This document shows, in pieces, positions 25,305 through 33,549 of a DNA stretch of 64,000 bases (within the stretch, counting starts at the first letter, position 1; every line of letters begins with the position of its first letter). Made by a program: the position numbers and the translations under genes. The notes under the pieces are model-generated. The model had not been told where the DNA came from. It ran no database searches and saw only the letters and a list, made by a program, of their open reading frames with translations. The stretch comes from Bacillus sp. J33. Lineage in GTDB: Bacteria; Bacillota; Bacilli; Bacillales; Cytobacillaceae. The stretch is taken from positions 23,987 through 87,986 of the forward strand of contig NZ_JAEL01000003.1 in assembly GCF_000518885.1 (NCBI RefSeq), written 5' to 3'.

Positions 25305-26355
25305 TCCGCAATATTTATATGAAGCCATGAATAAGCAAATGCCTGCAGAACGAATTGATTTTAGTGCGAATATCAATCCTCTTGGCCCTCCCCGGCAGAT
25401 AAAGGATAGATGGAAAAGCCTGTTTGAATGCATAACAGATTATCCTGACCCCAATGCTTCTTTTTTAAAAAAGAGATTGGCCGAAACGGAGGGAGTAAAA
25501 GAAACACAGATTTTAATCGGCAATGGCGGTGCGGAGCTGATTTCTCTTATTGGAAGGATGCTGGCCGGCAAAAGAGTGCTGATTATCCAGCCGGCTTTTT
25601 CAGAATATGAAGAGGCTTGCCGGGTAAATGGCTGCACGGTTGTCTATCATCAGCTGGAGCCTGAAAACTGGAGCTTGGATATGGAAGCGTTATCTTTAAA
25701 ACTGAAGGATGCTGACGCTCTGTTTTTTTGTAATCCAAATAACCCCACAGGTGTATTCTACCCATCAGTGATTGTAGAAGAACTGATAAAAAGATGCAGT
25801 GTGAATAACTGCCTGCTTGTTATGGATGAAGCCTTTTATGACTTCGCCTGTGACTATCGATCTATTGTCCCTTTCATAAAAAGCACCTCACATGTCATGG
25901 TTTTACGCTCCATGACTAAAATGTTTTCGATTCCGGGTTTACGTCTTGGCTATTTGCTTGCAAACGAAATTTTAATAGAAAAAGCAGCCGCACTAAAACC
26001 TCACTGGAGTGTAAACGCTCTTGCTTTAAAAGCAGGAGAGTGGTGCCTTGAAAGTGAGGAGCATGTTCAAGTAACAAAGAAATTGATCAAACAGGAAAGG
26101 GATCGGCTGAAAATCTTTTTTCGGCAGCTGGATTTTGCTGTATCTCCTTCTTCTGTGAATTTTTATTTGTTAAAGGATCCCAATCTGGATTCTCAGCTTC
26201 CTCTTTTTCAATTTTTGCTTGAAATAGGGATAATCCCAAGGCACACAATGAATTTCCCTGGTCTGGAAGGGAAATGGCTGCGCTTTGCCATTAAAGGGCC
26301 GCAAGAGAATGACCGGCTGATGGAGGCGATGCAGGAATGGCGGAAGGTTCGCTAA
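25279..26355 (+). CDS. cobD: L-threonine-O-3-phosphate decarboxylase CobD
   Basis: A 358-aa fold-type I PLP enzyme of the histidinol-phosphate aminotransferase group. The N-terminus carries the FSANINPLGPP motif of CobD, then FCNPNNPTGV, VMDEAFYDF and the PLP-lysine region SMTKMFSIPGLRLGYL. It makes (R)-1-amino-2-propanol phosphate, the linker used by CbiB. It starts at TTG 25279 with GGAGGG 7 nt upstream, inside the end of cbiB. It overlaps the next gene by 19 nt. Confidence 0.9.
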   Translation: MKWPSHGSNPQYLYEAMNKQMPAERIDFSANINPLGPPRQIKDRWKSLFECITDYPDPNASFLKKRLAETEGVKETQILIGNGGAELISLIGRMLAGKRVLIIQPAFSEYEEACRVNGCTVVYHQLEPENWSLDMEALSLKLKDADALFFCNPNNPTGVFYPSVIVEELIKRCSVNNCLLVMDEAFYDFACDYRSIVPFIKSTSHVMVLRSMTKMFSIPGLRLGYLLANEILIEKAAALKPHWSVNALALKAGEWCLESEEHVQVTKKLIKQERDRLKIFFRQLDFAVSPSSVNFYLLKDPNLDSQLPLFQFLLEIGIIPRHTMNFPGLEGKWLRFAIKGPQENDRLMEAMQEWRKVR

Positions 26356-26912
26356 TATTTATTTCTGGAGGAGTGCGCAGCGGAAAAAGCTCTTTTGCAG
26401 AAAAGGCTGCTGCTGATCTGGCAAAACAGACGTGCGGAAAGCTTCATTATATTGCTGCAGGAAAAACGTATGACTCCGAGATGGAAGCAAGAATCAAGAG
26501 GCATAAGGAAGACCGGCGAAAAAGCGGTATGAGCTGGATAACTTGGGAACAGCCTGCCGAGCTTGGCAAGCTTTCTGGAACTTTTGGCGATCAGGATATT
26601 ATTCTGTTAGATTGTTTGACAACTCTTTTAAATAATGAGCTTTTTATAGCAGATGACCTATGGAGAAAACAGGATTTTCAGGAGAAGCTGTCCGCTGGCA
26701 TTCTGCATGCCATTGCTGAAATCCGTCAGAGGAGCAAAGCGATCATTGTGGTCAGTAATGAAGTGTTAAATGAACCGATTGGCGGGAATGAACTAGTTTT
26801 TACATATGGGAAAATATTGGGCAGGCTTCATCAAAATATTATTGAAATGGCTAATCAGGCATATCTCGTTGAAGCAGGCATGCCAGTTCAAATGAAAGGA
26901 GAAACCGCATGA
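26337..26912 (+). CDS. cobU: Bifunctional adenosylcobinamide kinase/guanylyltransferase CobU
   Basis: A 191-aa CobU/CobP protein. It has the P-loop SGGVRSGKSSFAEK, the region LHYIAAGKTYDSEMEARIKRHKEDR with the His used for the guanylyl intermediate, and a Walker-B-like IILLDCLTTLLNN. After VSNEV the sequence continues LNEPIGGNELVFTYGKILG instead of the usual EVGxGIVP block, marking a divergent subtype. It phosphorylates adenosylcobinamide and adds GMP for the CobS step. It starts inside cobD and overlaps cobQ by 4 nt. A second CobU-like gene lies at 29737. Confidence 0.87.
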   Translation: MAEGSLIFISGGVRSGKSSFAEKAAADLAKQTCGKLHYIAAGKTYDSEMEARIKRHKEDRRKSGMSWITWEQPAELGKLSGTFGDQDIILLDCLTTLLNNELFIADDLWRKQDFQEKLSAGILHAIAEIRQRSKAIIVVSNEVLNEPIGGNELVFTYGKILGRLHQNIIEMANQAYLVEAGMPVQMKGETA

Positions 26913-28432
26913 AAGGAATTATGATTCAAGGAACTTCGTCTGATGTCGGGAAAAGCCTGATTGCAACGGCTCTTTGCAGGGTATTCTCCAATGAAGGCCT
27001 AAAGACAGCACCCTTTAAGTCACAAAACATGTCCAATAATTCATACGTAACAAAGGACGGAAATGAAATCGGCAGGGCCCAGGGCATTCAGGCAGAGGCG
27101 GCGAGGGCAGAGGCTTCAGTGTGGATGAACCCCATTCTTCTTAAGCCTCAATCAGATCATCACGCTGAAGTCATACTGCTTGGAAAAGCAGTAGATTCCC
27201 TATCAGGTAAAAGCTATCGGGAATCCTTTTATGAAAAGGGATTGAGCACGATCGAACAGGCTCTGCAGCTCCTTGAAGCGCATTATGAAATGCTTGTTAT
27301 AGAAGGAGCTGGAAGCCCTGTTGAGATAAATTTAAAAGATAAAGAGCTTGTTAATATGAAAGTGGCTGAGATGGCGGATGTGCCAGTTATCCTGGTTGCC
27401 GATATTGACAGGGGCGGTGTTTTTGCAAGTATTATCGGAACATTGGAACTTTTCACCGAAGAAGAAAGAGGACGGGTTGCCGGAATCGTCATTAATAAAT
27501 TCCGCGGTGATATCAGCCTGTTCGAAAACGGTGTTAAATGGATTGAGGAAAAGACTGGTATACCGGTGCTGGGAGTTCTCCCGTATTTAGATAACCATAT
27601 GATTGATGGAGAGGATTCTCTTTCCATTCAGCCCTTCATTCAAAGAACTGGGGATGGCATTCTGGATATTGCTGTACTCAGGCCGCCATATATTTCAAAC
27701 TTCAGTGATATTGACCCATTTTATTATGAGGAAGATGTGAGCATAAGATGGGTCAATAGTCTATCGGAAATAGGCACCCCGGATGCGGTTATTATTCCCG
27801 GCACAAAGAGCACGATTCGTGATTTGCGCTATTTTAAAGAAAAAGGACTGGCTAATTGGCTTGAGCGCTATGCTGAAGAGGGAGGGCATATCGCTGGCAT
27901 TTGCGGCGGCTACCAGATGCTTGGCAGGAATTTAATCGATTTGGCAGGATCTGATACAGGATCTCCATTTGAAAAGGAAAAAGGCTTAAACCTGATTCCA
28001 GCGGATACCTTTTTCCATGAAAAGAAGAAGACGGTTCGTGTCCAGGGAAGGCTGCATCCAAATACAAAGCTATCCAACATTGATAACTTAGATGGATATG
28101 AAATCCATTTGGGTGAAACGATTCTTGAAAACGAATATTCAGGGAGACACCTGCTTCTTCTTGAAAATGGGGAAGGGGATGGATTTTATGGAAACGAAGG
28201 CAGGCTTATTGGTACGTATATGCACCATATCTTCCATAACGATGAGTGGCGGGGCGCGTGGCTGAATGCCTTGCGAAAACAAAAAGGCTATCCATGTAAG
28301 CCAGCCGTCTATATTAAAGCACTGAAAGATAATAAATACGATGAATTGGCAGAAAGCCTGATGAAGCACCTTGACTGGGAAAAATTAAAGGAAATCATCT
28401 TTAATTGGAGAAAACAGAATGAAATGGCTTAA
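26909..28432 (+). CDS. cobQ: Adenosylcobyric acid synthase CobQ/CbiP
   Basis: A 507-aa glutamine-dependent amidotransferase. The N-terminal dethiobiotin-synthetase-like ATPase domain starts QGTSSDVGKSLIATALCR and includes PFKSQNMSNNSYVT and PVILVADIDRGGVFAS; the C-terminal class I-like glutaminase domain has the nucleophile Cys in AGICGGYQMLG and His in GTYMHHIFHND. It amidates carboxylates b, d, e and g of adenosylcobyrinic a,c-diamide. Its presence in a salvage-looking operon suggests the cell can also process earlier intermediates, or makes the ring from genes elsewhere. ATGA overlap with cobU. Confidence 0.93.
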   Translation: MKGIMIQGTSSDVGKSLIATALCRVFSNEGLKTAPFKSQNMSNNSYVTKDGNEIGRAQGIQAEAARAEASVWMNPILLKPQSDHHAEVILLGKAVDSLSGKSYRESFYEKGLSTIEQALQLLEAHYEMLVIEGAGSPVEINLKDKELVNMKVAEMADVPVILVADIDRGGVFASIIGTLELFTEEERGRVAGIVINKFRGDISLFENGVKWIEEKTGIPVLGVLPYLDNHMIDGEDSLSIQPFIQRTGDGILDIAVLRPPYISNFSDIDPFYYEEDVSIRWVNSLSEIGTPDAVIIPGTKSTIRDLRYFKEKGLANWLERYAEEGGHIAGICGGYQMLGRNLIDLAGSDTGSPFEKEKGLNLIPADTFFHEKKKTVRVQGRLHPNTKLSNIDNLDGYEIHLGETILENEYSGRHLLLLENGEGDGFYGNEGRLIGTYMHHIFHNDEWRGAWLNALRKQKGYPCKPAVYIKALKDNKYDELAESLMKHLDWEKLKEIIFNWRKQNEMA

Positions 28433-29210
28433 AGGCTTATTCATAAATCTTCAATTTTTCACAAGCATCCCCATTCCGTTAGCCTTGCCTATGGATAAAA
28501 TTCACCTTGAAAAAGCAATAAGGACCTTTCCGCTGGCGGGACTCATTCAGGGAATCCTATATGCATTCCTTCTTTATGCTTTTCTTGAATGGACTCCTTT
28601 TTCTGTTTTGGCCGCTGCTTTTGCACTTTGGCTGGCAGGCATTGTGCTGACCGGCGGGATTCATCTGGATGGGTGGATGGATGCAAGCGATGCTTTCTTT
28701 TCCTATCGGGATCAGGAGAAGCGGCTTGAAATCATGAGTGATCCCAGGGTTGGGGCATTCGGGGTGTTGTCCATAATTGTATTGCTAAGTGTCCGCTTTT
28801 TGTTTATCTATGAAATTTTGCTTTTATCTAGATCTGTTACTTATTTTTTTATCGTTTTGATCCCGTTTTTAAGCAAAATGCTAATGGGTGTATTGCTGAT
28901 AAATAGTAAGGCTGCGAAAAAAGAGGGGCTAGGCTCTTTATTTCAGCAGGCAGCTTCCAAATACACCTTAATTATTTATCCAGTCTACCTCCTGCTGGCG
29001 GCGGCTGCAGCCTGGCAGCTGGGGATGGAAGCTATCTTTGGATTTCTTGCTATGACTATTTTTTCAATCTTGTTTTTCATTTTCTTATCAAGAAAAATCA
29101 TTGCCTGGTTTGGAGGGATGACGGGAGATGTGCTTGGGGCAAGTGTTGAAGGGACGGAGGTGCTTCTATGGATGATACTGTGGCTATTGCATTATTTCGC
29201 CATGGGCTGA
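28419..29210 (+). CDS. cobS: Adenosylcobinamide-GDP ribazoletransferase CobS
   Basis: A 263-aa integral membrane enzyme joining AdoCbi-GDP with alpha-ribazole (phosphate) to give cobalamin (phosphate). Conserved motifs are LQFFTSIPIPL at the N-terminus and GGIHLDGWMDASDAFFSYRD followed by RLEIMSDPRVGAFGV, the family's active-site region; the C-terminus has GDVLGASVE. The start overlaps cobQ by 14 nt and the end overlaps cobC by 43 nt. Acts at the membrane, the final assembly site. Confidence 0.92.
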   Translation: MKWLKGLFINLQFFTSIPIPLALPMDKIHLEKAIRTFPLAGLIQGILYAFLLYAFLEWTPFSVLAAAFALWLAGIVLTGGIHLDGWMDASDAFFSYRDQEKRLEIMSDPRVGAFGVLSIIVLLSVRFLFIYEILLLSRSVTYFFIVLIPFLSKMLMGVLLINSKAAKKEGLGSLFQQAASKYTLIIYPVYLLLAAAAAWQLGMEAIFGFLAMTIFSILFFIFLSRKIIAWFGGMTGDVLGASVEGTEVLLWMILWLLHYFAMG

Positions 29211-29785
29211 CGGAAGCCAACAAATCCCGCGCTTATCTTGGCTGGACTGATTCTCCGCTGAGCTCGATCCAAAAGGAAAAAATGGCTGCGATTTCTCCTG
29301 GATATGCGAATGTTTATACCAGCGATTTGGGAAGGTGCATGGAGACGGCTGTTATTCTTTTTCCAAACAGTTCAATTAAAGCCTGCCCCGAATGGCGGGA
29401 AATGCACTTCGGGGAATGGGAAGGCAGAACATATGAAGAGCTTAAGGATGAGCCTGCTTATCAAAAATGGCTGGAAGATCCTTTCTCAGGAGGTCCGCCA
29501 GGAGGGGAATCCTTTACGGAATTTACAGCAAGAGTTGATAAAGGGTGGAAAGCTCTAACCGGCCAATTGCTGAGAGAAACTAGTAGTAAAGCGGCAGTTG
29601 TCACGCATGGCGGAGTAATCCGGTACCTTCTTGGGAAATATGCTCCGGAAAGAAAAGAATTCTGGGAATGGCAAATTCCCTTTGGAGGCGGATATGAATT
29701 TAGATGGACGCGGGAAATGCTCAGGAGGGGTGAAAGATGCATTTTGTTACGGGAGGCGCCTTTAACGGGAAATCCCGATGGGTGA
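29168..29785 (+). CDS. cobC: Alpha-ribazole phosphatase-like histidine phosphatase CobC
   Basis: A 205-aa histidine phosphatase with the catalytic ALFRHGLTEAN near the N-terminus, the acid in EMHFGEWEGRTYEEL and the second His in VVTHGGVIRYL. In the cobalamin pathway it dephosphorylates cobalamin-5'-phosphate or alpha-ribazole phosphate. ATG 29168 has GGAGG 7 nt upstream, so it starts well inside cobS. The intact counterpart of the broken phosphatase at 31972. It overlaps the CobU-like gene by 49 nt. Confidence 0.88.
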   Translation: MDDTVAIALFRHGLTEANKSRAYLGWTDSPLSSIQKEKMAAISPGYANVYTSDLGRCMETAVILFPNSSIKACPEWREMHFGEWEGRTYEELKDEPAYQKWLEDPFSGGPPGGESFTEFTARVDKGWKALTGQLLRETSSKAAVVTHGGVIRYLLGKYAPERKEFWEWQIPFGGGYEFRWTREMLRRGERCILLREAPLTGNPDG

Positions 29786-30165
29786 AGAAATTTTATCAGC
29801 TGGATGAGATTCCGCATAAGTGGATTTCAGCCTATAACGGTGAGGCAGCCTTCGAATTGGATCATAATGGCCCGATCATATTGGAGGGCATAGAGATATG
29901 GATACGCGATTGGGTACAAGACAAGGAATTAAGCCAGATTCGGAATAAGTGGCAAAAGCAGCTGGCGAAATGGCTTGAATGGGAAAAAGCAGATGTTAAT
30001 AGAACCATTGTTTTAATAGGGTCTGATATTTCAAAAGGCATTGTCCCGATGGAAGCTGACGACCGAAAGTGGCGGGATGCAGCTGGCTGGGCGTATCAGG
30101 ATACCGCTGCTGCTGCAGACAGGGTTGACTTGATTTGGTATGGCATAAGCCAAAAAATAAAGTGA
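29737..30165 (+). CDS. Short CobU-like P-loop protein (second CobU paralogue)
   Basis: A 143-aa protein with the CobU P-loop form TGGAFNGKSRWV and the C-terminal GIVPMEADDRKWRDAAGWAYQ, which matches the EVGxGIVPxxxxxRxxRDxxG block of classical CobU. The middle, where the guanylylated His would lie, is missing or unrecognisable, and the protein is about 45 residues shorter than CobU. It may be an accessory kinase or regulator in cobinamide salvage; function is inferred. CAGGAGGGGTGAAAG precedes the ATG inside cobC. Confidence 0.72.
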   Translation: MHFVTGGAFNGKSRWVKKFYQLDEIPHKWISAYNGEAAFELDHNGPIILEGIEIWIRDWVQDKELSQIRNKWQKQLAKWLEWEKADVNRTIVLIGSDISKGIVPMEADDRKWRDAAGWAYQDTAAAADRVDLIWYGISQKIK

Positions 30166-30180
30166 AATGGGGAATAGTTT

Positions 30181-30765
30181 ATGAAGCTTTATACACGAAC
30201 TGGCGATGAGGGAAAAACAAGCATTATTGGAGGCAGAGTGGAAAAGGATGATGTAAGGGTAGAAGCCTACGGTACTGTGGATGAGGTGAACTGCTTCGTC
30301 GGTCAGGCGATGACACAGCTTGATGCGGCCATTTTTCCGGACGTATTAGAGGACTTGGAGAAGATTCAGCATGAACTTTTTGACTGCGGGGGAGACCTTG
30401 CCAATGTATCAAAAAAAAGAGAATTAAAGCTGACAAAGGAATCCGTTGACTATTTAGAGGCTAAAATCGATGAACTGATTGAGGAGGCCCCTAAGCTGGA
30501 ACGATTTATTCTGCCAGGAGGAGCACCTGCTTCGGCATCTATCCATATAGCAAGAACGGTTACAAGAAGGGCTGAAAGGTTAGTAGTCTCTTTAAAGAAA
30601 GCGGATCCCGAGACTCCTGCTGTTGCTTTAAAATACCTAAACCGTCTATCCGATTATTTCTTTGCTCTGGCAAGGGTGATTAACTTCCGTCTTAATGAAA
30701 AGGATGTTGAGTATGCACGCAGTGCGAAAGTGTTCCGGGAAGGAAAACGCAAGGAGGATAAATAA
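30181..30765 (+). CDS. pduO: PduO-type ATP:cob(I)alamin adenosyltransferase
   Basis: A 194-aa PduO/MMAB-family protein (YvqK-like). The N-terminal KLYTRTGDEGKTSIIGG is the ATP-binding signature, with VEAYGTVDEVNCFVG and the C-terminal RRAERLVVSL (substrate Arg) and LNRLSDYFFALAR. It transfers the adenosyl group from ATP to cob(I)alamin or cobinamide to form the coenzyme. It lies 15 nt after the CobU-like gene and 0 nt before the ECF gene, in the same operon. Confidence 0.94.
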   Translation: MKLYTRTGDEGKTSIIGGRVEKDDVRVEAYGTVDEVNCFVGQAMTQLDAAIFPDVLEDLEKIQHELFDCGGDLANVSKKRELKLTKESVDYLEAKIDELIEEAPKLERFILPGGAPASASIHIARTVTRRAERLVVSLKKADPETPAVALKYLNRLSDYFFALARVINFRLNEKDVEYARSAKVFREGKRKEDK

Positions 30766-31260
30766 ATGAAAAGCATGAGAATGGGTATGGCAGCAATGCT
30801 GGTTGCATTGACAGCAATCGGAGCAGCCATTAAAATTCCTGCCATTATTGGGAGTGTAGCACTTGATTCATTTCCTGCCTTGCTTGCAGGTGCGCTGCTT
30901 GGAGGCTCAGGGGGTGCGGCTGTTGCTTCCATTGGCCATTTGCTATCGGCTTTATTAGGAGGGATGCCTTTAGGTCCGCTGCATTTCTTTATCGCTGGTG
31001 AAATGGCGCTTTTAGCTTTTATTTTCAGTGCTTTATATCGCAAGGGCAAGCGCTGGCAGGCCGGTCTTCTTTTTGTGCTTGGCAATGCCTTTGCTGCTCC
31101 GCTTCCTTTTATTTTTTTAATGGGCAAAGCTTTTTACGTGGCAATAGTCCCTTCTCTTTTTATCGGATCGGTATTAAATGCAATTATTGCTTATATCGTC
31201 ATACCAAGGCTGGCGAGTCTTATAGCCCCCATTCTTTCTAAAGCGGGGGCTGGGCAGTGA
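30766..31260 (+). CDS. cblT: ECF transporter S component, probable alpha-ribazole transporter (CblT-like)
   Basis: A 164-aa protein of about five to six helices with Gly/Ala-rich N-terminus (AAMLVALTAIGAAIKIPAII, SFPALLAGALLGG), the form of an ECF substrate-binding component; no dedicated ATPase is nearby, so it would use the shared ECF module. It starts immediately after the pduO stop and overlaps the following PurM-like gene by 4 nt. In Listeria and Geobacillus an ECF-type CblT imports alpha-ribazole for the kinase CblS; identity here is inferred from position and the neighbouring kinase candidate. Confidence 0.72.
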   Translation: MKSMRMGMAAMLVALTAIGAAIKIPAIIGSVALDSFPALLAGALLGGSGGAAVASIGHLLSALLGGMPLGPLHFFIAGEMALLAFIFSALYRKGKRWQAGLLFVLGNAFAAPLPFIFLMGKAFYVAIVPSLFIGSVLNAIIAYIVIPRLASLIAPILSKAGAGQ

Positions 31261-31982
31261 GGGATGTCTTAAGCTTTCCTTTTAATTCAGAAGAAGTGAT
31301 TGTTGTGGCCAGTGATAACAGCGGAGCCATAGGTGAGAAAGAGCAGGATTCTGTCAAAGTGCCTTATGAAACAGTCTCATACTATTCCTTCCGTGTGGCT
31401 GTGATGGAGTGTTTGTCAGCTGGCGCCGAACCATTTGCTGTTACGCTTCAGAATTTTTGCGGAGATAATGCCTGGGATCGGCTTCTAAAGGGAATCAAGC
31501 GGGGGGCTGGAGAATTGGGTCTTATGGATCTGCAAATAACCGGGAGTACAGAAAGCAATTTTACCTTGCATCAATCGGCTGTAGGGTTATCTGTCCTTGG
31601 GAAAAAGCAAGGAAAGGTTCATACTGAGCCTATCATTTATACAAACCAAGCAAATATAGCGGTTATTGGTTCCCCTTTAGTTGGCGGTGAATTGATTGAG
31701 AGGGAAGCGGAGGCAGCTCCCCTGAAGCTTTTCCAAGTGATAAACACAATTGATGAAGTCTTGACTCTTCCAATTGGTTCAAAGGGAATTTTGAATGAGC
31801 TGAATGGTTTGTTCTCCAATATGACGTTTAAGGACAATGATTTAGAGGGTGACTTGGATTTATGGAAATCAGCAGGACCTTCCACTTGTTTTGCAGCTGT
31901 CTATCCCAATAAGAAAGCTGAAGAGATTAGAAAGCTTGCAGGAAGGTATTTTCATATACTGAAAGAAGGGTATGAAAAATAA
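31257..31982 (+). CDS. cblS: PurM-like (AIR synthase-related) protein, probable alpha-ribazole kinase (CblS-like)
   Basis: A 241-aa protein resembling the PurM/AIR-synthase N-terminal ATP-binding fold: VVASDNSGAIGEKEQDSV (Asp-rich substrate/ATP site), YYSFRVAVMECLSAGAEPFA and ITGSTESNF. Starts at GTG 31257 overlapping the upstream stop (GTGA). Paired with the ECF S component, it fits the CblT/CblS salvage route in which alpha-ribazole is imported and phosphorylated, bypassing CobT; no cobT is seen in the window. Assignment rests on family recollection and context. Confidence 0.7.
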   Translation: MRDVLSFPFNSEEVIVVASDNSGAIGEKEQDSVKVPYETVSYYSFRVAVMECLSAGAEPFAVTLQNFCGDNAWDRLLKGIKRGAGELGLMDLQITGSTESNFTLHQSAVGLSVLGKKQGKVHTEPIIYTNQANIAVIGSPLVGGELIEREAEAAPLKLFQVINTIDEVLTLPIGSKGILNELNGLFSNMTFKDNDLEGDLDLWKSAGPSTCFAAVYPNKKAEEIRKLAGRYFHILKEGYEK

Positions 31983-32289
31983 AAATGCTCAACTATATAT
32001 ATTGTCAGAAATGGAACGGAATAAAGAAAAAAGAATGCAAGGTCGCCTTGACTCGGAATTAACAGAAAAAGGAAGGCGGGATGCGAGTTTACTTGGAGAA
32101 AGACTTAAAGATATAGAATTTAAAAGAATGATTTCCTCGCCAGGCAAACGCACTTTGTATACTGCAGAGCTTGTAAGGGAGCGTATTTGGGATCCTCCTT
32201 TCATTCATGGAACCAGCCTGACAATCCTGCAGATCCATCAAGATAAAAAAGAATTCCTATTAGAAGGATGCGTGGTTCATTGCCAATAG
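31972..32289 (+). pseudogene. Decayed histidine phosphatase gene (frameshift and internal deletion)
   Basis: The surviving frame (105 codons) reads NKEKRMQGRLDSELTEKGRR and IEFKRMISSPGKRTLYTAEL, clear histidine-phosphatase sequence, then jumps to HGTSLTILQIHQDKKEFLLE, which resembles the C-terminal end of the family. About half the usual 200 residues, including the second catalytic His, are missing. The RHGETEW motif is out of frame: in the adjacent frame around 32000 the DNA reads I-V-R-N-G-T-E then stop, so the catalytic His is also changed to Asn. Last in the cobalamin operon; overlaps cblS by 11 nt. Confidence 0.82.
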
Positions 32290-32318
32290 GCTCGCTAAAA
32301 ACGAGCCTATTATTTTTT
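32285..32318 (+). terminator. Terminator of the cobalamin operon
   Basis: AATAGGCTCG (32285-32294) pairs with CGAGCCTATT (32302-32311), then ATTTTTT. Confidence 0.88.
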
Positions 32319-32876
32319 CCTGGCATTAGAAAGCTCTTCCCATTCTTCTCTTAGTAGCCCCATCCGAATGCTGTCATAAAATTCACCATTAACGATGCGG
32401 CATTTTCGCATTCTGCCCTCAAGCTGCATGCCGATTTTTTCCGCTGCCCGCATCATTCTTTTGTTGCCTGACCAGGTGGTGATGCCGACCCTTGCAAGAG
32501 GCATGGTGGAGAAGAGATAATCTACCCAGAGCGTTAGTGCCTCTGTGCCATAACCGCCATTCCAATAGGCGGGATCATATATAATTAATCCTGCTTCCAG
32601 CCAGTTGGACTCCTCGTGTTCCCAATAATAGCCAACAGTACCGATAACCTGTCCTCCTGCCTCAATAATCTTACTTCGAGGAGGATGCTCATCTGTCTTT
32701 TGCAGGAATTCCTGTTTATACGTTTCAAAATCTTTAAACTGAAGGGGAAAATAGGGTGCATCCCACTTCTTCCATTCAGGATTTTCGGTTCCGTAAATAT
32801 AATTCCATAGAATAGGCAAATCCTCTTCCTGGATTGGCCGAATCCTTACACTTGCAGCTGTTTTCTTTGCCATCAT
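32310..32876 (-). CDS. GNAT family N-acetyltransferase (RimJ/RimL-like)
   Basis: A 188-aa acetyltransferase. The acetyl-CoA site is formed by the segment IYDPAYWNGGYGTEALTLWVDYLF, followed by RVGITTWSGNKRMMRAAEKIGMQLEG, typical of the RimJ/RimL (Acetyltransf_3) branch that modifies ribosomal proteins, small metabolites or antibiotics. The substrate is unknown. It is convergent with the cobalamin operon. Either of the two first ATG codons could initiate; AGAGGA lies 6-9 nt upstream. Confidence 0.85.
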   Translation of the reverse strand: MMAKKTAASVRIRPIQEEDLPILWNYIYGTENPEWKKWDAPYFPLQFKDFETYKQEFLQKTDEHPPRSKIIEAGGQVIGTVGYYWEHEESNWLEAGLIIYDPAYWNGGYGTEALTLWVDYLFSTMPLARVGITTWSGNKRMMRAAEKIGMQLEGRMRKCRIVNGEFYDSIRMGLLREEWEELSNARKK

Positions 32877-33130
32877 TGATATCCTCTCTATACTGAATTT
32901 TTTTAAAATAACCTTGTCCTGCTGTCTCCTTGCATGATGTGTTCTTTATCCACACCGTATGTATCTCAAAAGTTCTTTCTTCGAAAAATAGTGGCAGTTT
33001 TCTCTTAAACCATCCCTGCACCTCTATTTCATGTGTTTAACTTTACATAGAGTTTATCATTTTTTGAAAAGGAGAATTTACGTGCTATATTGAAATCATT
33101 GATGAAGAAATTTAAAAGAGGGTGAGTAAC

Positions 33131-33514
33131 TTGAAATTGAAAATGGGCTATGTCATTTTATACGTCGAAAATCTCGAGAGAACGAAACAATTCTATGGAG
33201 AACTGCTGGGCCTAGAGCTGCGGAATGAGTTTGGAACTTACATAGAGTACGATACAGGCAGTACGATTCTATCATTTAACACAAGAGAAGGCGGGAGGGA
33301 AGTCACAGGGCTTCCGATACCGGATGGAGTGAAAAAGGAGCAGACTTTTGAGCTTGGCTTTGTCACGGAAGAGGTAGAAGCAGTTGCAGAGAAGCTAAAG
33401 GAGGCAGGAGTGCCTGTCCTGCTTGAGCCTATTGAAAAACCATGGGGCCAGAAAGTGGCTTATGTGGAAGATCCGGATGGACATTATATCGAGATTTGTT
33501 CGCCAATAGGATAA
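33131..33514 (+). CDS. VOC (glyoxalase/bleomycin resistance-type) superfamily protein
   Basis: A 127-aa protein with two betaalphabetabetabeta modules: MGYVILYVENLERTKQFYGELLGLEL at the start and GFVTEEVEAVAEKLKEAGVP with YVEDPDGHYIEI at the end. The Glu in the final strand is a likely metal ligand. Lactoylglutathione lyase, dioxygenase or resistance functions are all possible. TTG 33131 is preferred: GAGGGTGAG ends 4 nt upstream, whereas GTG 33122 lies within that site. Monocistronic. Confidence 0.83.
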   Translation: MKLKMGYVILYVENLERTKQFYGELLGLELRNEFGTYIEYDTGSTILSFNTREGGREVTGLPIPDGVKKEQTFELGFVTEEVEAVAEKLKEAGVPVLLEPIEKPWGQKVAYVEDPDGHYIEICSPIG

Positions 33515-33518
33515 ATAG

Positions 33519-33549
33519 AAAAGGATCCTTAGACCGTCAGGATCCTTTT
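33519..33549. terminator. Bidirectional terminator
   Basis: AAAAGGATCC (33519-33528) pairs with GGATCCTTTT (33540-33549); it serves the VOC gene and overlaps the 3' end of the convergent MFS gene. Confidence 0.85.

Noticed and set aside
30766..31260. Assignment of the ECF S component to cobalamin itself (BtuM/CbrT-like)
   Set aside because: The operon already encodes a complete BtuFCD system, and the adjacent PurM-like kinase candidate makes alpha-ribazole the better guess, though not proven.
33053..33078. GTTTAT...GGAGAA as a sigma-B promoter for the VOC gene
   Set aside because: Only a partial match in the -10 element (GGAGAA instead of GGGWAW); not convincing next to the perfect site at 57694.
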